A DNA stretch of 40,686 nt from an uncultured Bacteroidales bacterium (GCA_945829225.1 CALZTY010000018.1:1-40686); one strand, 5' to 3'; counted from the first letter of the stretch, positions 8,653-18,224 are shown. Notes: generated by a model from the sequence alone, not told the origin. A program made the numbers and translations.

Positions 8653-10134
8653 ATGGCAATCGAACTGCAACACCTGACCAAGCGTCAGGAAAACTATTCA
8701 CAATGGTACAATGAACTTGTGGTAAAAGCCGACCTCGCCGAGCAATCGGCTGTCCGCGGCTGTATGGTTATCAAGCCCTATGGCTACGCCATCTGGGAGA
8801 AAATGCAATCTATCCTCGACAAAATGTTCAAGGAAACAGGCGTAAAGAATGCCTACTTCCCCTTGCTGATACCCAAGTCGTTCCTCTGCCGCGAAGCCGA
8901 GCACGTCGAGGGCTTCGCCAAGGAATGTGCCGTCGTCACTCACTATCGTCTCAAGAACGACCCCAACGGCACCGGCGTCATCGTTGACCCCGAAGCTCGA
9001 CTCGAGGAAGAACTCATCGTGCGCCCTACCTCCGAGACCATCATTTGGGGCACTTATAAAAATTGGATTCACTCCTACCGCGACCTCCCCGTCGTATGCA
9101 ACCAATGGTGCAACGTTATGCGTTGGGAGATGCGCACACGTATGTTCTTGCGCACCAGCGAGTTCCTCTGGCAAGAAGGTCACTGCGCTCACGCTACAGC
9201 CGAGGAATCAGAGCAGCGTACCGTCCAGATGATTAACCTCTATGCCAACTTCGCTCGCCAATACATGGGCTTGCCCGTTATCATCGGCGTCAAGACCGCC
9301 AACGAGCGATTTGCCGGCGCACTCAACACATACACCATCGAGGCTATGATGCAGGACGGCAAGGCTCTCCAATCAGGTACTTCACACAACCTCGGACAGA
9401 ACTTCGCCAAGGCTTTCGACGTGACCTTCATGAACAAGGAGAACAAGCCCGAATACGTGTGGGCTAACTCGTGGGGCGTTTCAACCCGCTTGATGGGTGC
9501 CCTCATCATGGCGCACAGCGACGACAACGGCTTGGTGCTCCCGCCCCACCTCGCTCCTATCCAAGTGGTCATCGTGCCTATCTTCAAGAACAACGAGCAA
9601 CTCGCCGCCATCAGCGAGGTCGTTAATCCCATCGTCAAGCAACTCGAGGCGCTGGGCATCAGCGTCAAATACGACGATGACGACAAGCGCCGCCCCGGCT
9701 TCAAATTTGCCGACTACGAACTCAAGGGCATCCCCGTGCGCCTCGCTATCGGCGCCCGAGACATCGAAAACGGCACCATCGAAGTCATGCGCCGCGATAC
9801 TCTCGAGAAATCAGTCATGCCTCTCGCCGGCATCGCCGACGCTGTCAAGGACCTCCTCGAGGATATCCAGACAAACATCTACAACAAAGCCCTCAAGATG
9901 CGCGACTCTCGCGTCTACAAGGTCGACTCATACGAGGAATTCAAGGAGCGCATCGAGGACGGTGGCTTCTTCCTCTGCCACTGGGACGGTACCACCGAGA
10001 CCGAGGAGCGTATCAAGGAAGAAACCAAAGCCACTATCCGCTGCATCCCCCTCGACGGTGAGGAGGAAGAAGGCTTCTGCATGGTCACCGGCAAGCCCTC
10101 CAAGCGCCGCGTGGTCATCGCTCGCGCTTATTAA
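8653..10134 (+). CDS. proS: Prolyl-tRNA synthetase (type 3, archaeal/eukaryote-like)
   Basis: A 493-residue class II enzyme that charges tRNA-Pro. Motif 2 is visible as [11 protein letters not shown], preceded by [15 protein letters not shown]. The proline-binding region reads [14 protein letters not shown], and motif 3 lies in [17 protein letters not shown]. It lacks the editing insertion of the long bacterial type (about 570 residues) and ends in the ..IARAY C-terminus typical of the short type. It starts 31 bases after the OmpA-like gene. A tRNA-Pro(GGG) gene lies at 32644 in the same window. Confidence 0.97.
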   Translation: MAIELQHLTKRQENYSQWYNELVVKADLAEQSAVRGCMVIKPYGYAIWEKMQSILDKMFKETGVKNAYFPLLIPKSFLCREAEHVEGFAKECAVVTHYRLKNDPNGTGVIVDPEARLEEELIVRPTSETIIWGTYKNWIHSYRDLPVVCNQWCNVMRWEMRTRMFLRTSEFLWQEGHCAHATAEESEQRTVQMINLYANFARQYMGLPVIIGVKTANERFAGALNTYTIEAMMQDGKALQSGTSHNLGQNFAKAFDVTFMNKENKPEYVWANSWGVSTRLMGALIMAHSDDNGLVLPPHLAPIQVVIVPIFKNNEQLAAISEVVNPIVKQLEALGISVKYDDDDKRRPGFKFADYELKGIPVRLAIGARDIENGTIEVMRRDTLEKSVMPLAGIADAVKDLLEDIQTNIYNKALKMRDSRVYKVDSYEEFKERIEDGGFFLCHWDGTTETEERIKEETKATIRCIPLDGEEEEGFCMVTGKPSKRRVVIARAY

Positions 10135-10157
10135 TCAATCACCTATGCGACAATTAT

Positions 10158-11102
10158 ATGACTAAACTGGCTATCGTTATTCCCTGCTACAATGAGCAGG
10201 AAACCCTTCCCCGGTCATTGCAGGTAATTTGTGCCTGCTTGGAGTCGTTGGTGTCGCGCAAGGTGATTAGTGAAGACTCCTACTTGCTGTGCGTTGACGA
10301 TGGTAGCCGCGATGACACCTGGCAACTCATCGTCAAGGCACATCAAGAGGACAAGCGCATCAAGGGCTTGGCGCTCGCTCACAACCGCGGACAACAATTC
10401 GCCCTTATCGCCGGCATGGAAGCCGTCTGCGTCCGTTGCGACGTATGTATCACCATGGATGCCGACCTCCAAGACGACCCCAACGCTATCGAAGGTATGA
10501 TCGCTCAGTGGCTCGACGGAGCCGACATCGTGTTCGGTGTCCGCTCCTCCCGCGACACCGACAGTTGGCTCAAACGCACCACCGCGATGGCTTTCTACCG
10601 CCTCCAGCGCAATTTCGGCGTCGAAGCAGTCCCCAACCATGCCGAGTTCCGACTCATGTCCAACCGCGCCTTGCACCTACTCGCCGCTTATGGCGAGCGC
10701 TCAATCTACCTCCGTGGCATCATAGCGCAATTAGGGCTCAAGCAAGCCGTGGTGACTTATCCCCGTGCCGCTCGAGCCGCCGGCGACACCAAGTACAGTT
10801 GGGGTGCCCTCTTCCGCCTGGCGATGAATGGCATCACCTCGTTCTCGGCAAAGCCCATCACTCTTATCTTCAAGACAGGCATATTCTTGATGCTCATAGA
10901 CATAGTCATCGCCATTTGGGCGCTCGTATCTTTCCTCTCCGGCGATGCCGTCTCGGGCTGGACTTCACTGATCCTATCGGTGTGGTTCCTCGGCTCGCTC
11001 GTGCTCATTTCTATAGGCATCATCGGTGACTATATCGGCAAGATTTACATCGAGACCAAGCAGCGACCCCGCTATGCTATCCGCGAAGAACTATTTGATT
11101 AA
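10158..11102 (+). CDS. Family 2 glycosyltransferase, GtrB/DPM1-like
   Basis: A 314-residue membrane-anchored glycosyltransferase probably moving a sugar from a nucleotide donor to a polyprenyl phosphate. The GT-A domain covers about residues 1-230, with KLAIVIPCYNEQETLP at the N-terminus and the metal-binding DADLQDDP motif. Two transmembrane segments follow near residues 235-260 and 270-295, then a short basic tail (IYIETKQRPRYA). This layout matches bactoprenol glucosyltransferases of the GtrB type. The acceptor and sugar cannot be read from sequence. It lies 23 bases after proS and 9 bases before the umuD-like gene. Confidence 0.9.
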   Translation: MTKLAIVIPCYNEQETLPRSLQVICACLESLVSRKVISEDSYLLCVDDGSRDDTWQLIVKAHQEDKRIKGLALAHNRGQQFALIAGMEAVCVRCDVCITMDADLQDDPNAIEGMIAQWLDGADIVFGVRSSRDTDSWLKRTTAMAFYRLQRNFGVEAVPNHAEFRLMSNRALHLLAAYGERSIYLRGIIAQLGLKQAVVTYPRAARAAGDTKYSWGALFRLAMNGITSFSAKPITLIFKTGIFLMLIDIVIAIWALVSFLSGDAVSGWTSLILSVWFLGSLVLISIGIIGDYIGKIYIETKQRPRYAIREELFD

Positions 11103-11111
11103 CAACGCATT

Positions 11112-11570
11112 ATGAGCCAAGAAGTCAACATAGACATATTCATTCCCGACCTGTCGAGTCATCTGCCCTTGCCCTATGCCGACCAAGGCATCCAGGCGGG
11201 CTTCCCCTCGCCGGCTCAGGACTATATCGCCGAGAGTATCGACCTCAACCACGAACTCATTCACCACCCGGCGGCTACATTCTATGGTCGCGTGTCGGGC
11301 GACTCAATGATTGGCGAAGGCATCGAAGAGGGCGATATCCTCGTTATCGACCGCTCCCTGGAACCGGGCGATGGCGACCTCGCCGTGTGCTGTGTCGATG
11401 GCGACTTCACCCTCAAGCGTATTTCCCTGCGCGACGGGCAGGTGTGGCTCATTCCCTCCAACGAGTCTTTCGACCCGATTCTCGTCACCCCCGACTGCCG
11501 TTTTGAGGTGTGGGGTGTCGTCACTTATACCATTAAACAATACAGCCGCAAACGGCACACCGCTCGTTGA
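11112..11570 (+). CDS. umuD: UmuD-like self-cleaving S24 peptidase, DNA polymerase V accessory subunit
   Basis: A 152-residue LexA/UmuD-type protein that on contact with RecA filaments should cleave itself and join UmuC as polymerase V. The cleavage site lies in QAGFPSPAQDY between Ala29 and Gly30. The nucleophile is Ser65 in SGDSM and the general base Lys102 in FTLKR. All three are offset by exactly five from E. coli UmuD (Cys24-Gly25, Ser60, Lys97). There is no helix-turn-helix domain, so it is not LexA. The umuC gene follows after 21 bases. No promoter or obvious SOS box is seen just upstream. Confidence 0.93.
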   Translation: MSQEVNIDIFIPDLSSHLPLPYADQGIQAGFPSPAQDYIAESIDLNHELIHHPAATFYGRVSGDSMIGEGIEEGDILVIDRSLEPGDGDLAVCCVDGDFTLKRISLRDGQVWLIPSNESFDPILVTPDCRFEVWGVVTYTIKQYSRKRHTAR

Positions 11571-11591
11571 CGGCTCCAACCCTCTACCGCC

Positions 11592-12875
11592 GTGTTTGGA
11601 CTGATTGACTGCAACAACTTCTTCGTTTCGTGCGAGCGCGTCTTCGACCCCGCGCTCCGCAACAAGCCTGTTGTGGTACTCTCCAACAACGACGGATGCA
11701 TCGTCGCTCTCTCCAACGAGGCTAAAGCCATCGGGCTGCACCGTGGCGACCCCTATTTCAAAGCCTCCGCCCTCTGCGCTCAGCACAACGTAAGCGCCCT
11801 CTCGGGCAACCACCGCCTCTATGGCGATATGTCCTCGCGAGTAATGGCTACTGTCAGCACCTTTGTACCCGACATCGAGGTCTACTCCATCGACGAGGCT
11901 TTCTTGCATCTTGACGACAATCTCTCTGCCGACGATGCGATTGACCTCGGTCGCAACATCGTGCGCACCGTGCGCCGCAACACCGGTATACCCACATCTC
12001 TGGGCATCGCGCCCACCAAGACTCTCGCCAAAGTCGCCGCTCGCTTCGCCAAGAAGTATCCCGGATACCGCTCGGCTTGCATCATCAGCGACGACACCGC
12101 TCGCCGCAAAGCGCTGGCTCTCACCGCTGTAGGCGACGTGTGGGGCATAGGTCGACGTCTCGCTCCTCGCTTCAATCGTATCGGCATCGAGACCGCCCTA
12201 CAACTGGCTGATATGGACGGTGATATGATTCGCAACCACTTCAATATCAACGTTCAACGCACTTGGCGCGAACTCAACGGCACGCCTTGTAGCGACCTCG
12301 AGCCCGACGAGCCTCAACAAAAACAAATGTGCTGCTCGCGTTCTTTCGGCTCGATGCTCTCCTCCTTCGACGAATTGCGCAATGCTATCTCTCTCTTCGC
12401 CAACATTTTAGCGCGTAAACTGCGCGAGCGCAAACTCGCTGCCGTTTCCCTATCGGTGTTCATTCACACCAACGCCTTCCGCGAAGACCTCGACCAATAC
12501 TACAACTCCACCTGCTGGCAACTTCCCGAGGCGACCAACGACACTCTGGCTATCACTTCGACAGCCATTGACTGTCTCCGCGCTATTTATCGCAATGGAT
12601 ATGCCTACAAAAAAGCCGGCATATACATCTCCGAAATCGTCGATGCCCGCGCCGCCCAAAAATCGCTGTTCATCAGCGACTCTCACCGCCAACAGCGGCT
12701 CAAACTCATGCAAGCCCTCGATGCTATCAACACCGGTAGCACCGCTCACGACCGAGTCCACATCGCCACTTACACCCCGGTCGACCAAATCGTCAAAACC
12801 GAGCATCGCTCACGCCTCTACTCCACTCAACTCAAGGATATTATCGTCGTTAACACTCCCAAAATCAGAATATAA
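11592..12875 (+). CDS. umuC: UmuC, Y-family translesion DNA polymerase V catalytic subunit
   Basis: A 427-residue Y-family polymerase that copies damaged DNA. The palm motifs [19 protein letters not shown] (first catalytic Asp, residue 6) and YSIDEAFL (Asp/Glu pair) are intact. The [21 protein letters not shown] and WGIG helix-hairpin-helix motifs follow, and a C-terminal little-finger and UmuC-specific tail complete the expected length. The start is GTG at 11592, giving [10 protein letters not shown], which matches the family start; no ATG is available. The stop overlaps the next ATG by one base (TAATG at 12873-12877). Confidence 0.96.
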   Translation: MFGLIDCNNFFVSCERVFDPALRNKPVVVLSNNDGCIVALSNEAKAIGLHRGDPYFKASALCAQHNVSALSGNHRLYGDMSSRVMATVSTFVPDIEVYSIDEAFLHLDDNLSADDAIDLGRNIVRTVRRNTGIPTSLGIAPTKTLAKVAARFAKKYPGYRSACIISDDTARRKALALTAVGDVWGIGRRLAPRFNRIGIETALQLADMDGDMIRNHFNINVQRTWRELNGTPCSDLEPDEPQQKQMCCSRSFGSMLSSFDELRNAISLFANILARKLRERKLAAVSLSVFIHTNAFREDLDQYYNSTCWQLPEATNDTLAITSTAIDCLRAIYRNGYAYKKAGIYISEIVDARAAQKSLFISDSHRQQRLKLMQALDAINTGSTAHDRVHIATYTPVDQIVKTEHRSRLYSTQLKDIIVVNTPKIRI

Positions 12876-13156
12876 TGGACTCCAAGACCTTCAATACTCG
12901 ATTGGCTCGCTCCTTGGACCGCTCTCCCAAGCAAGTCGCCGAATTGACCGATGCCCTCGCTCGCATACTCTGCGACTCGGCTAAGTCGCTCTCCTCAATC
13001 GCCATTCCGTCATTCGGCAACTTCGTACCCACCAAGACCGACGAAGAAATCGTCATTGACCGCACTACCGGCAAGCGTCTCCTCTTGCCTCCTCAGATAA
13101 CAGTCGAATTTCATCCCGCAGCCATGTTGCGCAAAAAAATTAACAGCCATGAGTGA
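12875..13156 (+). CDS. HU-family DNA-binding protein
   Basis: A 93-residue HU/IHF-type protein. It shows the helical N-terminal dimerisation part (LARSLDRSPKQVAELTDAL), the core SIAIPSFGNFV, an arm region with DRTTGKRLLLPPQITVEF, and HPAAMLRKKIN at the end. HU proteins bend and compact DNA. The arm lacks the longest canonical RNPxT form (it has RTTGKR and LPPQ), so binding may differ from HupB. It overlaps umuC by one base and the following HU/LysM gene by eight bases (13149-13156), so the two HU-type proteins are probably made together. Confidence 0.88.
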   Translation: MDSKTFNTRLARSLDRSPKQVAELTDALARILCDSAKSLSSIAIPSFGNFVPTKTDEEIVIDRTTGKRLLLPPQITVEFHPAAMLRKKINSHE

Positions 13157-14186
13157 GACCCTTAATCTTCCCAAACTGATTATGCGCCTCGCCTCTGAGG
13201 CTGGTTGTGACCCGGCTGAGGCGCGTCGCTTCTTGCACCGTTTCTTCGCTGAAATCGAGGACTCGTTGCTCGAAGGCGAAAATATTACCATCAAGGGGAT
13301 CGGTACATTCTGCCTCAGCGAGGATGCCGCCCGTCCCGTCAAATACCTCGCCGATGAGGAACTCGCCGCCATAGCAAACGAACCATTTGCTGCTTTCTCG
13401 GCAGTCGAACTCAATGACGACGTCACCGAGGAAGAACTCAACGCCGACGAAATCCCTCAACCTGAACCCGAACCTGAGCCTATACCTGAACTTAAGCCCG
13501 AACCTGAGCCTGAGCCTGAGCCCGAGCCTGAGCCTCAACCCGAACCCGAGCCTCAACCCGAACCCGAGCCTCAACCCGAACCCGAGCCTCAACCTCAACC
13601 CCAACCCCAACCCCAACCGGAGGAACCGGTTGAAGAAGTCGCCGAGGAGCCCGCTGATGAAGTTTATGATGAGGAAGATGACGCACAACCCTCGCCTCGT
13701 CACGGTCTGTGGCTCACTGTCGGTATCCTCATAGGCTTGATTGCCGGATTGGTCATCGGATTCTTCGCCGGACAATATATGCCTCAATTGACAAGCGACC
13801 AAGAGGAAATTCTGATCCCTGCCGACACCACAACCGCTATCGAGGAGCCGGTAGCCGCACCAATTATCGACACCTTGCCTGTAGCACCCGCCGAGCCGGT
13901 CGCCGAGCCCGAGCCGGTCGCTACTCCTGCTCCCTCTGCCGAGGTTTTCGACACCGTCTCCAACCGCCGTTTCCTCACAACTATGGCTCGCGACCACTAC
14001 GGCAAAAAGAATTACTGGGTATTCATCTACCAAGCCAATCCCTCGCTCGGCGACCCCAACCACATCGCCACGGGCACTCGCCTATCCATACCCTCTCGCA
14101 GTTCTTTCGAGGAGGATACCGAGGCTGCCACTGATGCCAAGGCTCAACGCCTCCTCAACGAGTTAAGTCAAAAATATAAGTTCTGA
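13149..14186 (+). CDS. Transmembrane fusion: HU-like domain, Glu/Pro linker, membrane helix, LysM-like domain
   Basis: A 345-residue protein with an unusual order of parts. Residues 1-90 resemble an HU-type DNA-binding domain (FLHRFFAEIEDSLLEGENI, TIKGIGTFCL). Residues 103-157 are a low-complexity linker of Pro-Glu/Pro-Gln pairs. Residues 187-209 form a transmembrane helix (LTVGILIGLIAGLVIGFFAG). An Ala/Pro/Glu-rich spacer follows, then a LysM-like domain at about residues 272-317 (HYGKKNYWVFIYQANP, GTRLSIP). There is no signal peptide, so the HU part should be cytoplasmic and the LysM part periplasmic, on peptidoglycan. It could tether the nucleoid to the wall; this is inference. Confidence 0.85.
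   Translation: MSETLNLPKLIMRLASEAGCDPAEARRFLHRFFAEIEDSLLEGENITIKGIGTFCLSEDAARPVKYLADEELAAIANEPFAAFSAVELNDDVTEEELNADEIPQPEPEPEPIPELKPEPEPEPEPEPEPQPEPEPQPEPEPQPEPEPQPQPQPQPQPEEPVEEVAEEPADEVYDEEDDAQPSPRHGLWLTVGILIGLIAGLVIGFFAGQYMPQLTSDQEEILIPADTTTAIEEPVAAPIIDTLPVAPAEPVAEPEPVATPAPSAEVFDTVSNRRFLTTMARDHYGKKNYWVFIYQANPSLGDPNHIATGTRLSIPSRSSFEEDTEAATDAKAQRLLNELSQKYKF
13459..13620 (+). repeat. Short tandem repeats encoding the Pro-Glu/Pro-Gln linker
   Basis: A degenerate six-base periodic region coding for Pro-Glu and Pro-Gln pairs. Within it, 13533-13586 holds three perfect copies of the 18-base unit CCTCAACCCGAACCCGAG, encoding PQPEPE. A run of CCTCAA/CCCCAA units follows. Because the unit is a multiple of three, slippage would change linker length without breaking the frame. 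Confidence 0.85.
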
Positions 14187-14188
14187 TT

Positions 14189-15250
14189 ATGATTGATAGA
14201 AGTCGCCCCTATACCTTCGACCGCGTAGTGCGCATCATCATCGGTGTGCTCATGGTGATTGGTGCCATCTGGCTCATCGACACACTCTCCAATGTGTTGT
14301 TGCCTTTCTGCTTGGCGTGCCTCATCGCCTACATCCTCGAGCCTATCGTGGAGTTCAACCGCAAACTTTTCAAGCGCGACGGACGCGTGCTCGCGGTATT
14401 TGTCACCTTGACCGAGGTCACTCTCGTCATCGCCGCTATTTGCTACTTCTGCGTACCTATCATTATCGCTGAGGTACAACAGTTGGGCGAAATGATTAAA
14501 GCAAGCGCAACGTCCTCACAAACAGCCCCGTGGGTATCCAAACAGTTCCACGACTTCTTCATCAGCAACATCAATTACGAGACCTTCCAGCAATTGGTTG
14601 AGAAGGGTCACCTACAGAGCCTCTTCAAGCACGGCACCGCGATTATTTACGATGTCCTCGGCTTCTTGATTCACACTCTCGAGTGGCTTCTCACTTTCGT
14701 GTATGTAATTTTCATCATGCTCGACTACGACCGCCTCATGCGTGGTTTGCGCATGATGGTACCGCCCAAGTATCGCAAGAGTGTCTTCCGCGTGTGCGAC
14801 GACATCAAGGATAGCATGAACCGCTACTTCCGCGGGCAAGCCTTCATCGCACTCTGTGCCGCTGTCCTCTACTGCATCGGATTCTCTATCGTGGGCATAC
14901 CCATGGCGATAGTGCTCGGCGTAGTGGTGGGTATACTCTTCCTCATACCCTACTTCCAATATGTCACCCTCATCCCCGTGGCTATCGTCTGCTATATCAG
15001 TTCCTTAGGCGGTGACACCTCCTTCTGGTCGCTCCTGTGCCAGTGTGGCGTGGTTTACCTCGTCTCGCAATGCATCTGCGACTATGTCCTCACTCCCAAG
15101 GTGATGGGCAAAGCGCTCGGGCTCAATCCAGCCATTATCCTCCTGTCGCTCTCGGTATGGGGCACTCTCCTGGGACTTATCGGCATGATTATCGCTCTGC
15201 CTCTCACCACCCTCATATTGGCGTACTACCAAAAATATGTTCAAAAATAA
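14189..15250 (+). CDS. AI-2E family transporter (TqsA/PerM-like membrane protein)
   Basis: A 353-residue integral membrane protein of the AI-2E transporter family. The N-terminal pair of helices (IIIGVLMVIGAIWLIDTLSNV, then a DUF20-type PFCLACLIAYILEPIV motif), a large central extracytoplasmic/helical region, and a C-terminal helical bundle (GIPMAIVLGVVVGILFLIPYF and ALGLNPAIILLSLSVWGTL) match the family. Members export small molecules or act in sodium/proton exchange, so the substrate here is unknown. It begins two bases after the HU/LysM gene, and its stop overlaps the next start by one base (TAATG). Confidence 0.9.
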   Translation: MIDRSRPYTFDRVVRIIIGVLMVIGAIWLIDTLSNVLLPFCLACLIAYILEPIVEFNRKLFKRDGRVLAVFVTLTEVTLVIAAICYFCVPIIIAEVQQLGEMIKASATSSQTAPWVSKQFHDFFISNINYETFQQLVEKGHLQSLFKHGTAIIYDVLGFLIHTLEWLLTFVYVIFIMLDYDRLMRGLRMMVPPKYRKSVFRVCDDIKDSMNRYFRGQAFIALCAAVLYCIGFSIVGIPMAIVLGVVVGILFLIPYFQYVTLIPVAIVCYISSLGGDTSFWSLLCQCGVVYLVSQCICDYVLTPKVMGKALGLNPAIILLSLSVWGTLLGLIGMIIALPLTTLILAYYQKYVQK

Positions 15251-15462
15251 TGTCGCGTCTCAAGTCCATAGTGAATTTCTATGTCGATGGTTTCAAATCA
15301 ATGACCATCGGGCGCACTTTGTGGCTTATTATTCTCATCAAATTGGCTATCATATTCTTGGTACTAAAACTTTTCTTCTTCCCCGACAAACTCGCCACCG
15401 AGTATGACACCGATGCCCAACGCGCCGATGCCGTGCGACATGCCCTCACATTAGACAAATAA
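15250..15462 (+). CDS. DUF4492 small membrane protein of the cytochrome bd operon
   Basis: A 70-residue single-pass membrane protein: a short amphipathic N-terminus (MSRLKSIVNFYVDGFKSMTI), one hydrophobic helix (LWLIILIKLAIIFLVLKLFFF) and an acidic C-terminal tail. DUF4492 genes commonly sit directly before cydAB in Bacteroidales, which fits here (33 bases before cydA). It may be a small subunit or assembly factor of the oxidase, like CydX/CydS, though it is not homologous as far as I can see. The start ATG overlaps the stop of the transporter gene by one base. An in-frame ATG at 15037 lies deep inside that gene and was not used. Confidence 0.88.
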   Translation: MSRLKSIVNFYVDGFKSMTIGRTLWLIILIKLAIIFLVLKLFFFPDKLATEYDTDAQRADAVRHALTLDK

Positions 15463-15495
15463 ATACTTTATAACCTAAAATAAATTTAATGAACC

Positions 15496-17058
15496 ATGAA
15501 TGATTTACTAAGCGTAGTTGATTGGTCGCGAGCGCAGTTCGCTCTGACGGCTATCTATCACTGGCTATTCGTGCCCTTGACTCTGGGCTTGGCTGTGATT
15601 GTCGCTGTGATGGAAAGCATCTATGTACGTCGCGGCGACGAGCGATGGAAAAAGATTGCCAAATTTTGGATGACCCTATTCGGCATCAATTTTGCCCTGG
15701 GTGTCGCCACCGGTATCATTCTTGAATTTGAGTTCGGCACCAACTGGAGCAATTACAGTTGGTTTGTCGGTGATATTTTCGGCGCTCCTCTGGCTATCGA
15801 GGGCATCTTCGCCTTCTTCATCGAGGCTACTTTCGTTGCCGTAATGTTCTTCGGCTGGAACAGGGTGAGCAAGCGCTTCCACTTGGTGTCCACATGGATG
15901 GTCGCCATCGGTGTATCGCTCTCGGCTCTGTGGATTTTGGTTGCCAACGCATGGATGCAAAACCCCGTGGGCACCGAGTTTGACCCCGTACAGATGCGCA
16001 ACACCATGACCGACTTCGGCGCCGTGGCTTTCAACGCTGTGGCTATGAACAAGTTCTTCCACGCCGTTGCCAGTGGCTGGACCCTCGCCGGCGTCTTTGT
16101 CGTCGGCATCAGTTGCTGGATGATTATGCGCCGCAGCAATGTCGAGGCGATGCGCTCGTCTCTCAAGGTGGGCACCGCTGTGGGTGTCGCCGGCATCCTC
16201 CTCACCATGTACACCGGCGATGGCTCGGCTGTGCAAGTCGCCAAGGTACAGCCCATGAAACTCGCTGCCATGGAGGGTCTCTACGACGGCAAGGTGGGTC
16301 AGGACCTCGTTGCATTCGGCTTTGTCAATCCTGACAAGAAGCCCGGCGACGAACTCCCGGCAATCAATTGCGAGATTTCTATCCCCTATGGCTTATCAGT
16401 CCTCGCCAACCACGACCCCAACACCTTTGTGCCGGGCATCAATGACCTCATCAACGGCATCGCTCTCACCCCCAAGGGCGACACCATCAACACTGTCTCC
16501 TATGCCGACCGCATCGCTGCCGGTCGCGTTGCCCAAGACGCTCTGCGAGCCTACAATGCCGCCGCTCAAGCCGGCGACCAAGCCGCTATGGACTCCGCCT
16601 CGCTGGTAGTAAAGGAGAACTTCAAATACTTCGGCTACGGATACTTCAACTCGCCCGAAGATGCCGTACCGCCCGTTGCCCTCACCTTCTATTCCTTCCG
16701 CGTGATGGTGATGCTCGGCTCATACATCCTCGCCTTCATGCTCGTGATGGCTTTCATCGCCTACCGCCGCCCGCAGTGGCTCGACAAGAAGTGGCTGTGC
16801 ATCATCGGCGTGCTCACCATCCCCTTGACCTATGTTTGTTCCGAGGCCGGTTGGGTACTCGCCGAGGTGGGTCGTCAGCCTTGGATTATCCAAGACCTCA
16901 TGCCCACCGGCATCGCCGTGAGCGATGTCACCGCTTCGTCGGTACAATTCACCTTCTGGCTCTTCGCTTTCCTCTTCACCGCTCTGCTCATCGCCGAGGT
17001 TAGCATTATGGTACACTACATCCGCAGCAGTGTGCGTCGTGACATTCTCAATAGTTAA
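15496..17058 (+). CDS. cydA: Cytochrome bd ubiquinol/menaquinol oxidase subunit I
   Basis: A 520-residue inner-membrane subunit carrying the hemes of cytochrome bd, the high-affinity oxidase used by Bacteroides-type anaerobes at trace oxygen. His22 in AIYHWLFVPLTLG is the equivalent of the E. coli heme b595/d ligand. A second heme His lies in NKFFHAVASGW, and the heme b558 Met is in FYSFRVMVMLG. The GWVLAEVGRQPW quinol-oxidase signature is intact. The length and about nine helices agree with the family. DUF4492 precedes it and cydB follows after 25 bases. Confidence 0.98.
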   Translation: MNDLLSVVDWSRAQFALTAIYHWLFVPLTLGLAVIVAVMESIYVRRGDERWKKIAKFWMTLFGINFALGVATGIILEFEFGTNWSNYSWFVGDIFGAPLAIEGIFAFFIEATFVAVMFFGWNRVSKRFHLVSTWMVAIGVSLSALWILVANAWMQNPVGTEFDPVQMRNTMTDFGAVAFNAVAMNKFFHAVASGWTLAGVFVVGISCWMIMRRSNVEAMRSSLKVGTAVGVAGILLTMYTGDGSAVQVAKVQPMKLAAMEGLYDGKVGQDLVAFGFVNPDKKPGDELPAINCEISIPYGLSVLANHDPNTFVPGINDLINGIALTPKGDTINTVSYADRIAAGRVAQDALRAYNAAAQAGDQAAMDSASLVVKENFKYFGYGYFNSPEDAVPPVALTFYSFRVMVMLGSYILAFMLVMAFIAYRRPQWLDKKWLCIIGVLTIPLTYVCSEAGWVLAEVGRQPWIIQDLMPTGIAVSDVTASSVQFTFWLFAFLFTALLIAEVSIMVHYIRSSVRRDILNS

Positions 17059-17083
17059 AAACCTCTTGAAAACTGTATAAAAA

Positions 17084-18223
17084 ATGACTGAATTAGAATT
17101 TTTGCAAGCCTACTGGTGGCTGCTCATCGCAGTCTTGGGCGCAGCATTGGTGTTTATGCTCTTTGTTCAAGGGGGGCAGACAATGTTATATTGCCGCAAC
17201 AGCGTCGAGGACCGTCAATTGATGGTCAACTCGCTGGGACGCAAATGGGAACTCACTTTCACCACTCTGGTAGTCTTCGGTGGCGCGTTTTTCGCCTCGT
17301 TCCCTCTTTTCTATAGCACAAGTTTCGGTGGCGCATATTGGTTGTGGCTGTCGATTCTCATCAGTTTTGTGCTACAAGCCGTAAGTTACGAGTATCGCCG
17401 CAAGCACGGAAATATCTATGGAACACGCACTTACGATGCCTTCTTGCTGATTAACGGCTTCTTCGGTTGCTTGCTCCTCGGCGTGGCTGTCGCCACTCTG
17501 TTCTTCGGCGCCGACTTTGAAGTCGTTCGCGGCAATATCCTCGATGGCACCGCTCCGGTGATTTCGCGCTGGGCTCCCTCGCGTGGCATCGAGTTGATGA
17601 CCGACTGGCGCTGCCTGCTCCTCGGTGTGGCTGTGTTCTTCCTCGCTCGCACCAACGCTGCGTTGTATTTCAAGAACAATATCAACGCCGGCGATGATTT
17701 TGCCTCGCGACTCAACCGCAAGGTCCTCATCAACGGATTGATTTTTGCCGTGCTCTTTGTGGCATTTGTAATCGTCCTCTTGCTCCACAGCGGCTTGCAG
17801 GCTGATGCCAACGGCGTGGTCAATCGTGTTGACAATCTCTACTTCCACAACCTCGTTGATATGTGGTGGTGGGGCATCGCCTTCGTACTCGGCGTGGTAT
17901 TGGTACTCGCCGGCATCGGTGTAGGCGCCTTCACCAAGGCTCGTTGCGGCATATGGTCGACCGGTCTCGGTGTGGCACTGGTGGTCGTTGCCCTCTTTGC
18001 CATCGCCGGATACAACAGCACTTGCTATCTGCCCTCCAACTCGGCTCCGCAGTGCTCGCTCACCATCGCCAACAGTTCGTCGTCGCTCTACACCCTGCGC
18101 ACCATGGCATGGGTGAGCCTCGGCGTTCCCTTCGTGCTCGCATATATTATATATGTGTGGCGCAAGATGAACATCGGCGGCATCACCACCAACGACATCA
18201 GCGACAAGGCTCACCAATATTAA
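17084..18223 (+). CDS. cydB: Cytochrome bd oxidase subunit II
   Basis: A 379-residue membrane protein partnering CydA. It has the expected N-terminal AYWWLLIAVLGAALVFMLFVQGGQ helix with the conserved FVQGGQ turn, and about eight further hydrophobic helices. WKWELTF-like (here RKWELTFTTLVVFGGAFFASFP) and YEYRRKHGNIYG motifs are present. The second half includes TRTYDAFLLING and WRCLLLGVAVFFLARTNAAL. It begins 25 bases after cydA. The next gene starts one base after its stop codon. Confidence 0.96.
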   Translation: MTELEFLQAYWWLLIAVLGAALVFMLFVQGGQTMLYCRNSVEDRQLMVNSLGRKWELTFTTLVVFGGAFFASFPLFYSTSFGGAYWLWLSILISFVLQAVSYEYRRKHGNIYGTRTYDAFLLINGFFGCLLLGVAVATLFFGADFEVVRGNILDGTAPVISRWAPSRGIELMTDWRCLLLGVAVFFLARTNAALYFKNNINAGDDFASRLNRKVLINGLIFAVLFVAFVIVLLLHSGLQADANGVVNRVDNLYFHNLVDMWWWGIAFVLGVVLVLAGIGVGAFTKARCGIWSTGLGVALVVVALFAIAGYNSTCYLPSNSAPQCSLTIANSSSSLYTLRTMAWVSLGVPFVLAYIIYVWRKMNIGGITTNDISDKAHQY

Positions 18224-18224
18224 T

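Noticed and set aside
13140-14063. A 307-codon minus-strand frame with GLGLRLRLG-like repeats
   Set aside because: It is the antisense reading of the Pro-Glu repeat in the HU/LysM gene; low complexity is inherited from that repeat.
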